Source: CAZMFZ01 sp964565665 (GTDB taxonomy: Bacteria > Bacteroidota > Bacteroidia > Cytophagales > UBA9547). Taken from it: 52,873 nt of DNA. The notes beneath the pieces are model-generated. The model was given only the letters and a program-made list of their open reading frames with translations. It was not told the origin of the DNA and made no database searches. Positions 18,042 through 26,864 of the stretch are shown here, piece after piece. The stretch's first letter is position 1, and each line of letters starts with the position of its first letter. Made by a program: the position numbers and the translations under genes. The stretch spans positions 1-52,873 of the forward strand of contig CAZMFZ010000006.1 in assembly GCA_964565665.1 (NCBI GenBank), read 5' to 3'.

Positions 18042-18359
18042 GCGTTAATTTTTGATATGAGATTTTAAAATAAAGTGATTAAAAATAAACTATGAGTTTA
18101 AATAAAGGGTTTAAAATATTTTCGACCAAAAACAAGCCAAAAGGATGTATGAATATTTTATGTTATGAAAAATATTCATCATTTTATTTAACACCGAAAA
18201 GATTATAATTGAATTAAGTTTAAATGATTTAAAGCTAATTTTATATTGTAATAATGCCATTCACCTTTCTTTTTAATGCTTTTTTAATACTCAATTTGTG
18301 AATAATACAATGTGAATAGATAATTTTGTATCAATAATTATTATATATCCTTTATAACA
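18042..18359. other. 318-bp noncoding region
   Basis: A very AT-rich spacer between the M42 peptidase start and a small plus-strand gene. It contains a weak AT hairpin (TGAATATTTT at 18150-18159 with its complement at 18169-18178) and, near its right end, the promoter described separately. I see no other conserved RNA or gene. Confidence 0.6.
18295..18328 (+). promoter_or_regulatory. Bacteroidota promoter for the 44-residue membrane protein
   Basis: TTTG at 18295-18298 and TAATTTTG at 18321-18328 match the -33 and -7 elements, with a 22-bp spacer that is slightly long. The predicted transcript start is about 25 bp before the ATG at 18360, which supports the small gene being real. Confidence 0.55.
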
Positions 18360-18494
18360 ATGAATACTTCAAACTCAGAAATCGCTTTCAATGCTGAAAG
18401 TCCTGCAAGCGAATTTGTAAAAGGAGTGCTACTTATAATAGCATTTTTAGCTTTAATCATTCCTTTTGCAATTAAGTTTTACACTTATTTTTAA
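18360..18494 (+). CDS. Small single-pass membrane protein (44 residues)
   Basis: The short frame starting ATG 18360 encodes a polar N terminus (MNTSNSEIAFNAESPASEFVKG) and one hydrophobic helix (VLLIIAFLALIIPFAIKFY, about 23-41), so it is predicted to be a single-span membrane protein. A near-consensus Bacteroidota promoter lies upstream, and the stop is 1 bp from the stop of the convergent DUF721 gene, so the space is fully used. I do not recognise the family. The function is unknown. Confidence 0.55.
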   Translation: MNTSNSEIAFNAESPASEFVKGVLLIIAFLALIIPFAIKFYTYF

Positions 18495-18495
18495 A

Positions 18496-18807
18496 TTATA
18501 ACACTATCATATCATCAATAATCACTTTGCCTAGTTCCTTATTAATGGCATTGATAATTTTTGATTTTGATAAGTTGAGTTGGTGCTTAAGTGCCGCTGA
18601 ATTTACGTTTACTATCATATTTTTTTCTTTGAAATAAATCTTCTCCGTTCTAGATACCACACTTGGGCCTAGCAATTTTTCATAAAAAGTAATCGCTAAA
18701 GTCTGCTGATAGCGCTGTTCCAGTCCAAAAGTTTTGAACATGGTGTCAATGCTTTCATCCATCTTAAAAAAGTAGCCATTCTTAGGTGAATTTTTATTGT
18801 TTCTCAT
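18496..18807 (-). CDS. DUF721 family protein
   Basis: A 103-residue soluble protein. The DUF721 pattern is visible in SIDTMFKTFGLEQRYQQTLAI, KLLGPSVVSRTEKIYFKEKNMIVNVNSAALKHQLNLSKSKIINAINKELG and the terminal VIIDDMIVL. Homologues are often found beside recF or dnaA and resemble a KH-like nucleic-acid-binding fold (DciA-related), so a role in DNA replication is possible. That link is family knowledge, not shown here. The ATG at 18807 gives a normal length. Confidence 0.85.
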   Translation of the reverse strand: MRNNKNSPKNGYFFKMDESIDTMFKTFGLEQRYQQTLAITFYEKLLGPSVVSRTEKIYFKEKNMIVNVNSAALKHQLNLSKSKIINAINKELGKVIIDDMIVL

Positions 18808-18916
18808 TTAAGCTTAGATTTCAAAGCTATCGTTTGAGCCGATAATTTGAATCGCACAAATGTACGAAACCAATTCTTTAATTTTGGACAGAGACAAAGC
18901 TGATCAATCAAAAACA

Positions 18917-19546
18917 TCATTTAACAAAATAGCTAAACCCGAAATGATAGTTATAGGCATTTATGCCTCCATTCGGATAAAATAACTCAGCATTTGACAT
19001 GTGTCGGATTCGAAAACCAAGATTAACGGTGAAGTTATTTTTAAAAAACCATTGACCGCCAGCTCCAAAACAATCAGAGAAAATAAAGCCTTTTTTTTGC
19101 TTCACTGTCTCCACAGAAATATAATGTGGCCCCGAACCAACCAATATGAAAATATGGAAAAAATCAGCCAACCTAAAAGACTGTTTAAAGCCATTATTTA
19201 TTCCAAACTCAAACTCTTGTAGCAATTCTCCATCTGGTGTTTGTACTGTAGCTAGGTTAAATTGTGGTTCCATATAAAACATGGGAAATCCCCAAGCCTC
19301 TTTTCTGTACTCCTCTTTCAACAAATGATTGGCGAAATACCCCATAAAATACACAGGGCGATACGTACCCTCAGGCAAGCTCTGTGGGTTCGAACCAAAT
19401 CCAAAGCCCGTAGTAAAGCCTACTTCATCAAACATTGGCTTTTTTTTGCCCAAGAGTGATGTAAAGCGAACTCCTTGTGAAAAGGCGGAAATGGGCAATA
19501 GCCAAACTGCTAAAAATATATACCGTAAAATATTCTTATGTTCCAA
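18917..19546 (-). CDS. PagL-like lipid A deacylase/acyloxyacyl hydrolase family protein
   Basis: A 209-residue exported protein with a signal peptide ending at about residue 23 (SAFSQ). It has beta-barrel strands throughout and the C-terminal motif FRIRHMSNAELFYPNGGINAYNYHFG. This resembles the PagL active-site stretch, where a His and a Ser two residues later sit in an RHxSNA context followed by PNxGxN. PagL removes the 3-O acyl chain of lipid A in the outer membrane. The start overlaps the 3' end of the next upstream gene by 37 nt, so the two are probably translated together. Enzyme activity is inferred from the motif. Confidence 0.75.
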   Translation of the reverse strand: MEHKNILRYIFLAVWLLPISAFSQGVRFTSLLGKKKPMFDEVGFTTGFGFGSNPQSLPEGTYRPVYFMGYFANHLLKEEYRKEAWGFPMFYMEPQFNLATVQTPDGELLQEFEFGINNGFKQSFRLADFFHIFILVGSGPHYISVETVKQKKGFIFSDCFGAGGQWFFKNNFTVNLGFRIRHMSNAELFYPNGGINAYNYHFGFSYFVK

Positions 19547-20229
19547 TATTGTTCTTTTCCATATTGCGTTAAATGCGGTTTGGCATCGTAAATACTGTTG
19601 TTTTCCAGCCTTACTCCTACCAGTTGCTTTTCGTTGAACGCATACCTGAGTGCTGCGGTAAGCTGCAAAGGATTGTGGCGGCTATTGAGAATATAAATCC
19701 AAGTATAATAGAATTCATACCAGCTTTCTAGCCCCAAATCAACAAATATTTTGCCGTATCTATAGCGTAAATATACATTGCAACCTGAAAAATTTTTGCT
19801 TTGTAAGCTTCTGGCAAACCTCAACATGCCAAAATTCAACCCTATGTCATTGTTTTGATTGATGCGATAAATGCCACCAAAGCCTAACGAAAAATCGTAA
19901 GTGGGGAAAAACCCGCCTTTCACAGGTTGGTAATTTGACTGTGCCCATCCAAAACCCAGTTCACCTGTAAGCACATCAGCAATTCTCCATTTGGTGATTT
20001 TGTTTGCATAACAAGTGGCTAAAAAAGAGGTGATGAATCGTGCAGAAACACCTGCATATTGGGCTGTTTTTCGGTCTGTTTCAAATGTATATTGGCTTTT
20101 GTCTTGCCATTTCATAAAAGTTGCACTTCGGGCATCAATTCCTGCACTTAGTTCATGAAAGCCAAGTTTTTGGGCATCTAGTAGTTTTAGGCCCAGAATA
20201 AAAACCGAGAATAAAGCAAAAGCTTTCAC
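19510..20229 (-). CDS. Exported beta-barrel-like protein of unknown function
   Basis: A 239-residue protein with a signal peptide (to about residue 19, LLDAQ) and many aromatic-rich alternating strands (GFFPTYDFSLGFGGIYRINQNNDIGLNFGMLRFA, YFYR-like ends, terminal RIFYGIYF with a C-terminal Phe), as expected for a small outer-membrane barrel. It overlaps the PagL-like gene downstream and resembles it in size and layout, so the two may be diverged relatives working on outer-membrane lipids. I see no His-Ser motif in this copy. The function is unknown. Confidence 0.65.
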   Translation of the reverse strand: MKAFALFSVFILGLKLLDAQKLGFHELSAGIDARSATFMKWQDKSQYTFETDRKTAQYAGVSARFITSFLATCYANKITKWRIADVLTGELGFGWAQSNYQPVKGGFFPTYDFSLGFGGIYRINQNNDIGLNFGMLRFARSLQSKNFSGCNVYLRYRYGKIFVDLGLESWYEFYYTWIYILNSRHNPLQLTAALRYAFNEKQLVGVRLENNSIYDAKPHLTQYGKEQYWNIRIFYGIYF

Positions 20230-20254
20230 ACATTAAATCTGTTTTCTATACAAT

Positions 20255-20306
20255 TCATAGCCCACGGTTTAAACCGTGGGCTATGATTAAACCGTGGATT
20301 ATGAAT
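20255..20306. repeat. REP-like palindrome, copy 2, with extra half-site
   Basis: A perfect 32-bp palindrome at 20255-20286 with arms AGTATCGGGTGCC-like on each side of a central GGTTTAAACC (read CATAGCCCACGGTTT then its complement). It is followed at 20287-20306 by a degenerate second copy of the right arm (TAAACCGTGGATTATGAAT). It lies between tatC and the beta-barrel gene, both on the minus strand. Confidence 0.75.
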
Positions 20307-20308
20307 CG

Positions 20309-21154
20309 TTAAACTTCAGCATTTCTCAAAATCATATTTTTCACCTCCCAAGCAGAAACGAAAATACTGGCTTCATATAGTATATATAGAGGTATTCCCA
20401 CCAGTAATTGACTAAAAATATCAGGTGATGGGGTGATAAAGGCCGCCACTACAAGTATTACCACAATCGAATGTCTGCGATAGGTACGCATAAACTGTGG
20501 TGTAATCAAGCCCATTTTGGTGAGTACAAATACAATCATAGGCAATTGAAACATAAGCCCACTTGCCAATACCATCATTATTAAAGTAGAAATATAAGAG
20601 GTAATGTCGAACTGGTTTAGAATAGTAGGGTCGAGCTGGTAATTGGCCAAAAAATTGATTGAGAGTGGGGAAACAACGAAGTATCCGAACAATATTCCTA
20701 ATATAAATAGAAATGTGACTACCAAAACTGCTCCACGAGTAGCATTTACCTCTTTAGCATACAAACCCGGCTTTACAAATCGCCACAATTCCCAAAAAAC
20801 ATAAGGAAATGCAATTACAAACCCAATAACAAACGAAGAGGTAATGTGCATGGCAAATTGCCCGGTCATCTGCCTACTTTGGAGGGTAAAATTGAGGTGG
20901 TCGATACACAAATCAGGTGTATTAATGTATTTGGCCAGTTCGCAAAACTTTCTGTAAGTCCAAAAGTCGGGCTTCGATGGCCCTAGTATCAAAATTCCAA
21001 ATACAAAATCTTTGGAAAAGAAGGCTACAATGGTGAATATTAGAATAGCAGAAATGGAGCGAATCAGATGCCAACGAAGCTCCTCGAGGTGGTCGAGAAA
21101 GCCCATTTCTTTATCTCCTGAACCTAATAAATTGAAAGCTTGGTCTAGTGGCAC
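20309..21154 (-). CDS. tatC: Twin-arginine translocase subunit TatC
   Basis: TatC is the inner-membrane receptor for folded Tat substrates carrying Fe-S or other cofactors. The family start EMGFLDHLEELRWHLIRS is present, with six hydrophobic helices and the conserved FVIAFPYVFWELWRFVKPGLY segment around residues 150-180. Two starts are possible: GTG 21154 (281 residues), or ATG 21106, which is preceded by AGGAGA at a good distance and would give 265 residues. The shorter one has the better ribosome site. Compared with relatives the helices are complete. No tatA/B lies next to it. Confidence 0.93.
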   Translation of the reverse strand: MPLDQAFNLLGSGDKEMGFLDHLEELRWHLIRSISAILIFTIVAFFSKDFVFGILILGPSKPDFWTYRKFCELAKYINTPDLCIDHLNFTLQSRQMTGQFAMHITSSFVIGFVIAFPYVFWELWRFVKPGLYAKEVNATRGAVLVVTFLFILGILFGYFVVSPLSINFLANYQLDPTILNQFDITSYISTLIMMVLASGLMFQLPMIVFVLTKMGLITPQFMRTYRRHSIVVILVVAAFITPSPDIFSQLLVGIPLYILYEASIFVSAWEVKNMILRNAEV

Positions 21155-21201
21155 TTTTGAGTAGGTAATGTGAATGATGAATGCTTGTTAGATAAGAGAA
21201 A

Positions 21202-21801
21202 TCATATGTCAAAAACATCCTCCATATCTATTTCCAAACCTGCAACTGTAGTTACAGGAACTTTACCCTCGTTAGTGAAAATATATTTCAATTGGTATTT
21301 GCCCTTTTCATCAAGTAAATATATGGTTATTGATTTATCTTTGGGATATACCAGCCAATATTCAGCAACTCCACTTTCTTCATAAATATTGAATTTGTAA
21401 TCCAAATCTTTTTTTGCTGAGGAGACTGATACAACTTCAACAATCATGTCGGGAGCACCGACACAGCCTTTCTCATCTAACTTAGATGAGTCACAAACCA
21501 CGCAAATATCAGGTTGAAGTACCGTACAAATTTTATTGTCATTAATTTCTTCTCCCTTTTTAGGGAAGCGAACATCAAACGGTGCAATATAAACTTTGCA
21601 CTTTTTTCGTTTCAAATAATGTTGAATTTCACCACCAATATTGGTTACCACCCTTTGATGAAGATTTAAAGGTGCTGGTGACATTCTATGAATATATCCC
21701 TTAATCAGCTCCAAACGTTCATCAAAGTACCATGTTAAGTAATCTGCATAGGTATAAACCTTTAAAAAATCGAGTTGATTTATATCAGTTACTATATTCA
21801 T
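21202..21801 (-). CDS. Uma2 family (DUF820) putative endonuclease
   Basis: A 199-residue protein of the Uma2/DUF820 group, which has a PD-(D/E)xK nuclease-like fold. The start YTYADYLTWYFDERLELIKGYIHRMSPAP is typical. The catalytic core is visible as VLQPDICVV followed by GAPDMIVEVVS and a Lys-rich turn (KKDLDYKFNIYEESGVAEYWLVYP). Uma2 genes often occur in large numbers, but their physiological role is unknown. It sits between tatC and glyA on the same strand, 19 bp after glyA. Confidence 0.88.
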   Translation of the reverse strand: MNIVTDINQLDFLKVYTYADYLTWYFDERLELIKGYIHRMSPAPLNLHQRVVTNIGGEIQHYLKRKKCKVYIAPFDVRFPKKGEEINDNKICTVLQPDICVVCDSSKLDEKGCVGAPDMIVEVVSVSSAKKDLDYKFNIYEESGVAEYWLVYPKDKSITIYLLDEKGKYQLKYIFTNEGKVPVTTVAGLEIDMEDVFDI

Positions 21802-21820
21802 ATAATCCCAAATAACCTAA

Positions 21821-23107
21821 TTACCACTGAAACAAAGGATATTCCTTGGCCCAACCATTTATTTTTTGCTTAATGGCTGTTATTTTAGTGTCATTTTCAT
21901 GGTTCATCAACACCTCATCAATATATCCGGCTATTATTTCCATGTCTTTTTCTTTGAATCCTCTAGTAGTGATGGCTGCCGTACCAATTCTCATTCCTGA
22001 GGTAACCATCGCAGATTGGGTGTCAAATGGTACCATATTTTTATTGATGGTAATATCTGCTCTTATCAAGGCGCCTTCGGCAATTTTTCCTGTAAGGTTT
22101 TTCGAACGCAAATCAATAAGCATCAGGTGGTTATCTGTTCCGCTTGAAATTATTTTATAGCCTTTGTCTACAAAAAATTTAGCCATAGTGGCGGCATTTT
22201 TCTTTACTTGCTCAATATAAGTTTTGTAGCCATCTGTTAACGCTTCTCCATAGGCAATAGCTTTGGCAGCTATTACGTGTTCTAAAGGTCCACCTTGAAT
22301 TCCTGGAAAAACAGCCGAATCAAGTAAAGAAGACATCATTCTCAACTCACCTTTTGGTGTTTTTAAGCCAAACGGATTTTCAAAATCTTTGCCAATCATT
22401 ATCATTCCCCCACGCGGTCCACGCAAAGTTTTGTGCGTGGTTGTCGTTACAATATGGCAATGCGGAAGCGGATCATTCAGCAATCCTTTGGCAATTAACC
22501 CGGCCGGATGTGCAATATCAGCCATCAACAAAGCCCCTACACTATCTGCTATTTGTCTCAATTTTATAAAATCCCAGTCGCGAGAATAAGCACTCGCACC
22601 GCAAATAATTAACTTTGGTTTTACGGCTTTGGCTTTTTCGTCTACTTTATTCCAATCTATCAATCCGGTAGATTCTTCTACGCCATAAAAATTAGGCTGA
22701 TAATATTTACCTGAATAATTGGCAGCATGGCCGTGGGTTAAATGCCCACCATGTGAAAGATCAAAGCCTAAAATGGCATCGCCTGGTTTCAATACAGCAA
22801 GCATTACGGCTGCATTTGCCTGAGCACCAGAATGAGGTTGCACATTTGCCCAAGTTGCTCCAAAAAGTTGCTTTGCCCTATCAATGGCTATATTTTCAAC
22901 CTCATCTATAAATTCACATCCCCCATAATAGCGTTTTCCAGGCAGGCCTTCAGCATATTTATTTGTAAGCACGCTTCCTTGGGCAAGCATTACCTGTTCT
23001 GAAACATAATTTTCAGAAGCAATTAGCTCTATACCTTCCGTTTGGCGGTGGCGTTCTTTTTCAATCAGGTCGAATATGGCTTTGTCTTGAATCAGCGGAG
23101 TGGTCAT
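21821..23107 (-). CDS. glyA: Serine hydroxymethyltransferase
   Basis: This PLP enzyme converts serine and tetrahydrofolate into glycine and 5,10-methylene-THF in the cytoplasm. It is 428 residues, normal for bacteria. The PLP-lysine motif TTTTHKTLRGPRGG places the Schiff-base lysine at about 226, and the substrate and cofactor segments IELIASENYVS, NKYAEGLPGKRYYGG and NVQPHSGAQAN are intact. The ATG at 23107 gives the conserved N terminus. The gene is divergent from mlaE, with 152 bp between them. Confidence 0.97.
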   Translation of the reverse strand: MTTPLIQDKAIFDLIEKERHRQTEGIELIASENYVSEQVMLAQGSVLTNKYAEGLPGKRYYGGCEFIDEVENIAIDRAKQLFGATWANVQPHSGAQANAAVMLAVLKPGDAILGFDLSHGGHLTHGHAANYSGKYYQPNFYGVEESTGLIDWNKVDEKAKAVKPKLIICGASAYSRDWDFIKLRQIADSVGALLMADIAHPAGLIAKGLLNDPLPHCHIVTTTTHKTLRGPRGGMIMIGKDFENPFGLKTPKGELRMMSSLLDSAVFPGIQGGPLEHVIAAKAIAYGEALTDGYKTYIEQVKKNAATMAKFFVDKGYKIISSGTDNHLMLIDLRSKNLTGKIAEGALIRADITINKNMVPFDTQSAMVTSGMRIGTAAITTRGFKEKDMEIIAGYIDEVLMNHENDTKITAIKQKINGWAKEYPLFQW

Positions 23108-23259
23108 GTATTATTGTAATTTGAATTTTCTATAAATAAAAAGACATGCAAATTTCTCTTAAAATACCACAATACCCAAACTAAAAGTTTGTTAATTTGT
23201 GTGCTATAATTTGTAAAAGTCCTAGTGAGAGGCTTGTTTGTGATTACAATAATTAAAAA

Positions 23260-24009
23260 ATGCTAATAGAAAGACTTTTACACAATCTTGGTAAATATTT
23301 TATTTTTCTAAGCTCAATGGTTGCCAATCGTGAGCGATTTTATGTATATCCTAGGCTAATTTTAGATGAATGTGTACTAATCGGCATTGATTCCATTTTT
23401 ATAGTGTCAGTTGTGTCACTATTTATTGGTGCTGTTACTTGCATACAAGCAGCAGCCAATTTGGTAAGCCCTCTTGTGCCTATGTATGTAGTGGGTACTG
23501 TGGTGCGAGATATGGAAATACTTGAGCTCGCCCCCACCATTACATGTGTGGTATTGGCCGGAAAAGTAGGGTCGAGTATTGCGGGGAACTTGGGAACAAT
23601 GCGAATTACAGAGCAAATAGATGCATTGGAAGTAATTGGTATCAATTCATCATCTTATTTGGTATTGCCAAAAATAGTAGCTGCCATGCTTATGTTTCCA
23701 CTTTTGGTATCAGTTTCGGGGTATCTGGGTCTGCTTGGCGGCTATATAGCAGGCGAATTATCAGGAGCTGTGTATGGCGAAGAATATATATTTGGAATCA
23801 GAAACGGATTTAATTCTATGAATGTGACTTTGGCGTTGGTGAAATCGGTAGTTTTTGCTTTCTTAATTTCATCCATTTCAGCATTTCAAGGCTACTTTAC
23901 CAAAGGTGGGGCATTGGAAGTAGGCAAATCAAGCACAAATGCCGTTACCAATAGTTGCATTGCAGTGCTTGTAGCCGATTATTTATTAGCTCAATTGTTT
24001 TTGTCTTAA
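23260..24009 (+). CDS. mlaE: MlaE-family ABC transporter permease
   Basis: A 249-residue inner-membrane permease of the MlaE family, which moves phospholipids between membranes together with an MlaF ATPase and MCE (MlaD) protein. Typical features are about five hydrophobic segments, the EL(A)P segment ELAPTITCVVLAGKVGSSIAGNLGTMRITEQIDALEVIGI in the middle (the MlaE family signature) and the C-terminal ISAFQGYFTKGGALEVGKSSTNAVTNSCIAVL. No mlaF ATPase follows; the next gene is on the other strand. An MCE gene lies about 8 kb away at 31862. Confidence 0.92.
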   Translation: MLIERLLHNLGKYFIFLSSMVANRERFYVYPRLILDECVLIGIDSIFIVSVVSLFIGAVTCIQAAANLVSPLVPMYVVGTVVRDMEILELAPTITCVVLAGKVGSSIAGNLGTMRITEQIDALEVIGINSSSYLVLPKIVAAMLMFPLLVSVSGYLGLLGGYIAGELSGAVYGEEYIFGIRNGFNSMNVTLALVKSVVFAFLISSISAFQGYFTKGGALEVGKSSTNAVTNSCIAVLVADYLLAQLFLS

Positions 24010-24027
24010 GAATCAATATCTACACTA

Positions 24028-26148
24028 TTAATATTGATCTACATTAGTTTTTATAGTAGCTACTGATATTTTGCCTTTAGATTTTTCCTTTTTTTTCTTC
24101 GCATATTTTTTGCTAAAGTCATCTTCTAAAATCAGCATTTCTACTCTTCTATTCAAAGCCCTTCCATCGTCAGTATCATTAGAAGCGATTGGTGCAGTTT
24201 CGCCATAGCCCACAGATTTCAATCGCCAAGGCCTAATTCCCTTATTAATTAAAAAATCAACAACTGCTGCCGCTCGCCAACGCGAAAGTTTTAAATTGAA
24301 GGTATCCGAGCCTTTATCATCGCTGTGGCCGCCAATTTCAACAATCATTTTTTTCTGCTCTGCCAATATTTTTACCAATTCATCAAGAGAGGGTGCCGAC
24401 TCAGGTGTGAAATCTGTGCTGCTATACTTGAATTGAATATTTTTTAGCACAGCTACTTGACCTGAATCAAGAAAAGGCTGCATTCTATAGGTTTTAAGTA
24501 GGTTTCCCTTTTGAGTATCGTCCTTTAAAGAAATCTTGTCAATGATTTTAAAGAAGCGTGGTGCTTCAATTTCGATTTCATAATCTTCACCATGTAATAA
24601 AATTTCTGTGAATTTTCCTTCTGAGTTTGTAGTCAAAACTGGTTGGTCAGTCACTTTTTTAGAAAGGTTTTTCACTTTAATTGTAGCGGAAACTGGCAAT
24701 CCGCTTTTTTCATTGGTGATTTTACCTTCAAAAGCTGTCAAGCCCGGCTGTTGGAGTATTTTTGGCAACTTTAGTTTGAAAATATCTACATTGTGCAAAT
24801 CGCCCTCAATGCTCACGGTACTAAAATAAGCTGTCTCGCCTGTAGAACTTATAGTAAACCCGAAATCGTCTGTTTTCGAATTTATATTTAAACCCAAGTT
24901 TTGAGGCTTGCTCCATTTTTGCCAAGTATTATCAAGTCGTTTAGTCATGTACACATCATAACTGCCATAGCCAATTCTGCCTGTAGAGCTGAAAAATAAC
25001 GTTTGATCGTCAAAAGATAGGTAAGGGAAATCTTCTGTAAACTCTGTATTTATCTCCGACCCAAGATTAATGGGCTCTTCCCACTCCTTTTTATATTTAT
25101 TGTAAAGCGATACATATAAATCCATTTTGCCAATACCGTCTGCACGTTCCATGGCCACAATTATAGCTTGTTGGTCGGGTGATACATAATAATTCTCCAT
25201 CTCGCTATTGTTCATTAGGGATGGAAGCTGCACTTTTTCAGGTATACCCCATTCTTTTCGCTCATCCGACCAAGTAGATTTTGACAAACCTGGTCCGGTT
25301 TCCTCGGCTTTATCGTTATATACATTGCCCACAAATATCACTTTGGTATCTAGTGCCGTGGAAACCACATAGTTGTGCCCGCTATTATTCAATGGTTTGC
25401 TTAATTCCACTGGAGCATTCCACTTATCGCCAGCACCTTCTGAAACCCATATTTGCTCTTGCATTTTTTTATTTGCACATTCCCTAACAAAGAAAAGTTT
25501 CCTGCCATCTGCGGTTAGTTTTGGGTTGAATTCTGCACAATTTTTGGTATTTACGCCATTTTCAACCTTTTCTTTTATGGCGTTTTCCATTTCACCTGGC
25601 ACTAAATCAGGTAAAAAATTGAGGGTATCGGGTCCGTTTGTTTTATAAGCTCCAATGCCTTTCAGCACATTCCAACTTTCTGCTTTTGTGTGGTCAATAA
25701 TTAAGCGAACTCCATATACCGTCTCCAATGAAAAAATAATTCTTTCTGAAAAATGTTTTTGGGAGCTATTTGATTTTGAATAGGAATAAATGGTTTTTGT
25801 TTTGTTGTTTTTTAAAATCAATATACATTTTTTTATCACTCCATCATTTAAAACCCCACCTACATATATTTTATTGGCAATGGCAGGCTTTTTGAATCCA
25901 AAATCTAATTGCAGTTTTTTGTTTTTATTGGGTAGAATAATATAGCCATCGGCATACAAATCGTGCTTTTCATCTTTCTGATTTAAATTTGAAAAATCGA
26001 CTGGAGGGCCAAGAGCCAACTCGAAGGAGTTGTCTTCATACTCGTTATCTATATTTTTAGCATCTAGCACTGAGCTAGCCCACTCTACGTGTTGGCCAAA
26101 TAATGGCGAAGTTAAAAGTACTAGGCTTAGAATGTATTTGCACATCAA
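24028..26148 (-). CDS. OmpA-family protein with PD40 propeller and carboxypeptidase-regulatory-like domain
   Basis: A 706-residue exported protein with a signal peptide (to about 19). A novel N-terminal beta region covers about 20-190. PD40/WD40-like propeller repeats follow (about 200-470, e.g. NPKLTADGRKLFFVREC, FPYLSFDDQTLFFSSTGRIGYGSYDVYMTKR). A CarboxypepD-regulatory-like domain spans about 485-560 and a C-terminal OmpA peptidoglycan-binding domain about 575-690 (IGGHSDDKGSDTFNLKLSRWRAAAVVDFL, LNRRVEMLI). This order, apart from a missing N-terminal TPR, resembles PorE of the type IX secretion system, but many Bacteroidota paralogues share it. It probably anchors an outer-membrane complex to peptidoglycan. 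Confidence 0.8.
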   Translation of the reverse strand: MMCKYILSLVLLTSPLFGQHVEWASSVLDAKNIDNEYEDNSFELALGPPVDFSNLNQKDEKHDLYADGYIILPNKNKKLQLDFGFKKPAIANKIYVGGVLNDGVIKKCILILKNNKTKTIYSYSKSNSSQKHFSERIIFSLETVYGVRLIIDHTKAESWNVLKGIGAYKTNGPDTLNFLPDLVPGEMENAIKEKVENGVNTKNCAEFNPKLTADGRKLFFVRECANKKMQEQIWVSEGAGDKWNAPVELSKPLNNSGHNYVVSTALDTKVIFVGNVYNDKAEETGPGLSKSTWSDERKEWGIPEKVQLPSLMNNSEMENYYVSPDQQAIIVAMERADGIGKMDLYVSLYNKYKKEWEEPINLGSEINTEFTEDFPYLSFDDQTLFFSSTGRIGYGSYDVYMTKRLDNTWQKWSKPQNLGLNINSKTDDFGFTISSTGETAYFSTVSIEGDLHNVDIFKLKLPKILQQPGLTAFEGKITNEKSGLPVSATIKVKNLSKKVTDQPVLTTNSEGKFTEILLHGEDYEIEIEAPRFFKIIDKISLKDDTQKGNLLKTYRMQPFLDSGQVAVLKNIQFKYSSTDFTPESAPSLDELVKILAEQKKMIVEIGGHSDDKGSDTFNLKLSRWRAAAVVDFLINKGIRPWRLKSVGYGETAPIASNDTDDGRALNRRVEMLILEDDFSKKYAKKKKEKSKGKISVATIKTNVDQY

Positions 26149-26325
26149 AAGGTTAATTTGGTTGTTGGGTTGATTTTTTCGATTTCAACCTGTTAAATTA
26201 ACAATAATTTTTATACAAATACTAATCAGTTGCTTGAAAATTCAATTGCCTGTAAATCAATTGTTTGGGATTCAAAATCTCGGATTTGAATTTTCTGAAT
26301 TTTTGTACAAAAAAATTCACAACCC

Positions 26326-26360
26326 AAAAAGCCTTACAATTATGAATTGCAAGGCTTTTT
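26326..26360. terminator. Bidirectional terminator-like hairpin after HU
   Basis: A 15-bp stem with one mismatch (AAAAAGCCTTACAAT against ATTGCAAGGCTTTTT) lies 52 bp downstream of the HU stop. It is flanked by A on the left and T on the right, so it could act in either direction. Confidence 0.75.
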
Positions 26361-26412
26361 AAATTTTAATTCTAGATGGATAAAAAATCAGAAATTGATA
26401 GAAAAGTAGATT

Positions 26413-26712
26413 TTATGCGATAGATTTCAATTTTACGCTTGTTTTCACTTTATCTACAAATTCTTTTGCTGGCTTAAATGTTGGCACAAAATGAGCATCA
26501 ATTACAATAGCAGTATTTTTGGAAATATTCCGAGCTACTTTTTTTGCCCTTTTTTTATTTACAAAACTGCCAAAACCTCTGATAAAAATATCGTCTCCGG
26601 TTTCCATCGAAGATTTAATTACATTTACCATACTCTCTACTGTAATGAGTACGTCTGATTTGTTGATTCCTGTTTGATCAGCAATTTTTGAAACAATGTC
26701 TGCTTTAGTCAC
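26413..26712 (-). CDS. HU family DNA-binding protein
   Basis: A 99-residue histone-like protein that bends and compacts DNA. The HU fold is clear from TKADIVSKIADQTGINKSDVLITVESMVNVI (helices 1-2), GDDIFIRGFGSFVNKKRAKKVARNISKN (beta arms with the GFGSF motif) and the tail FKPAKEFVDKVK. The PxxK-type arm tip reads ...SKNTAIVIDAHFVPTFKPAK. It is a stand-alone gene with its own terminator. Confidence 0.95.
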   Translation of the reverse strand: MTKADIVSKIADQTGINKSDVLITVESMVNVIKSSMETGDDIFIRGFGSFVNKKRAKKVARNISKNTAIVIDAHFVPTFKPAKEFVDKVKTSVKLKSIA

Positions 26713-26864
26713 GGTTGTAAAAATTAAATGGTAGATAATAATAATGGAATGTGTAACGAAATCAAGCGAAAATAGGTTTTTCGTAATTGCCTGATTATGT
26801 TACAATTAGCAAATTTATTATTAAATATGTTAAATTTCATCTAAAAATAGTTTTATTTTTAAAA

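Noticed and set aside
26787..26864. N-terminal extension of MutY
   Set aside because: The extra 26 residues are hydrophobic and unlike MutY, and the conserved enzyme start follows the ATG at 26865.
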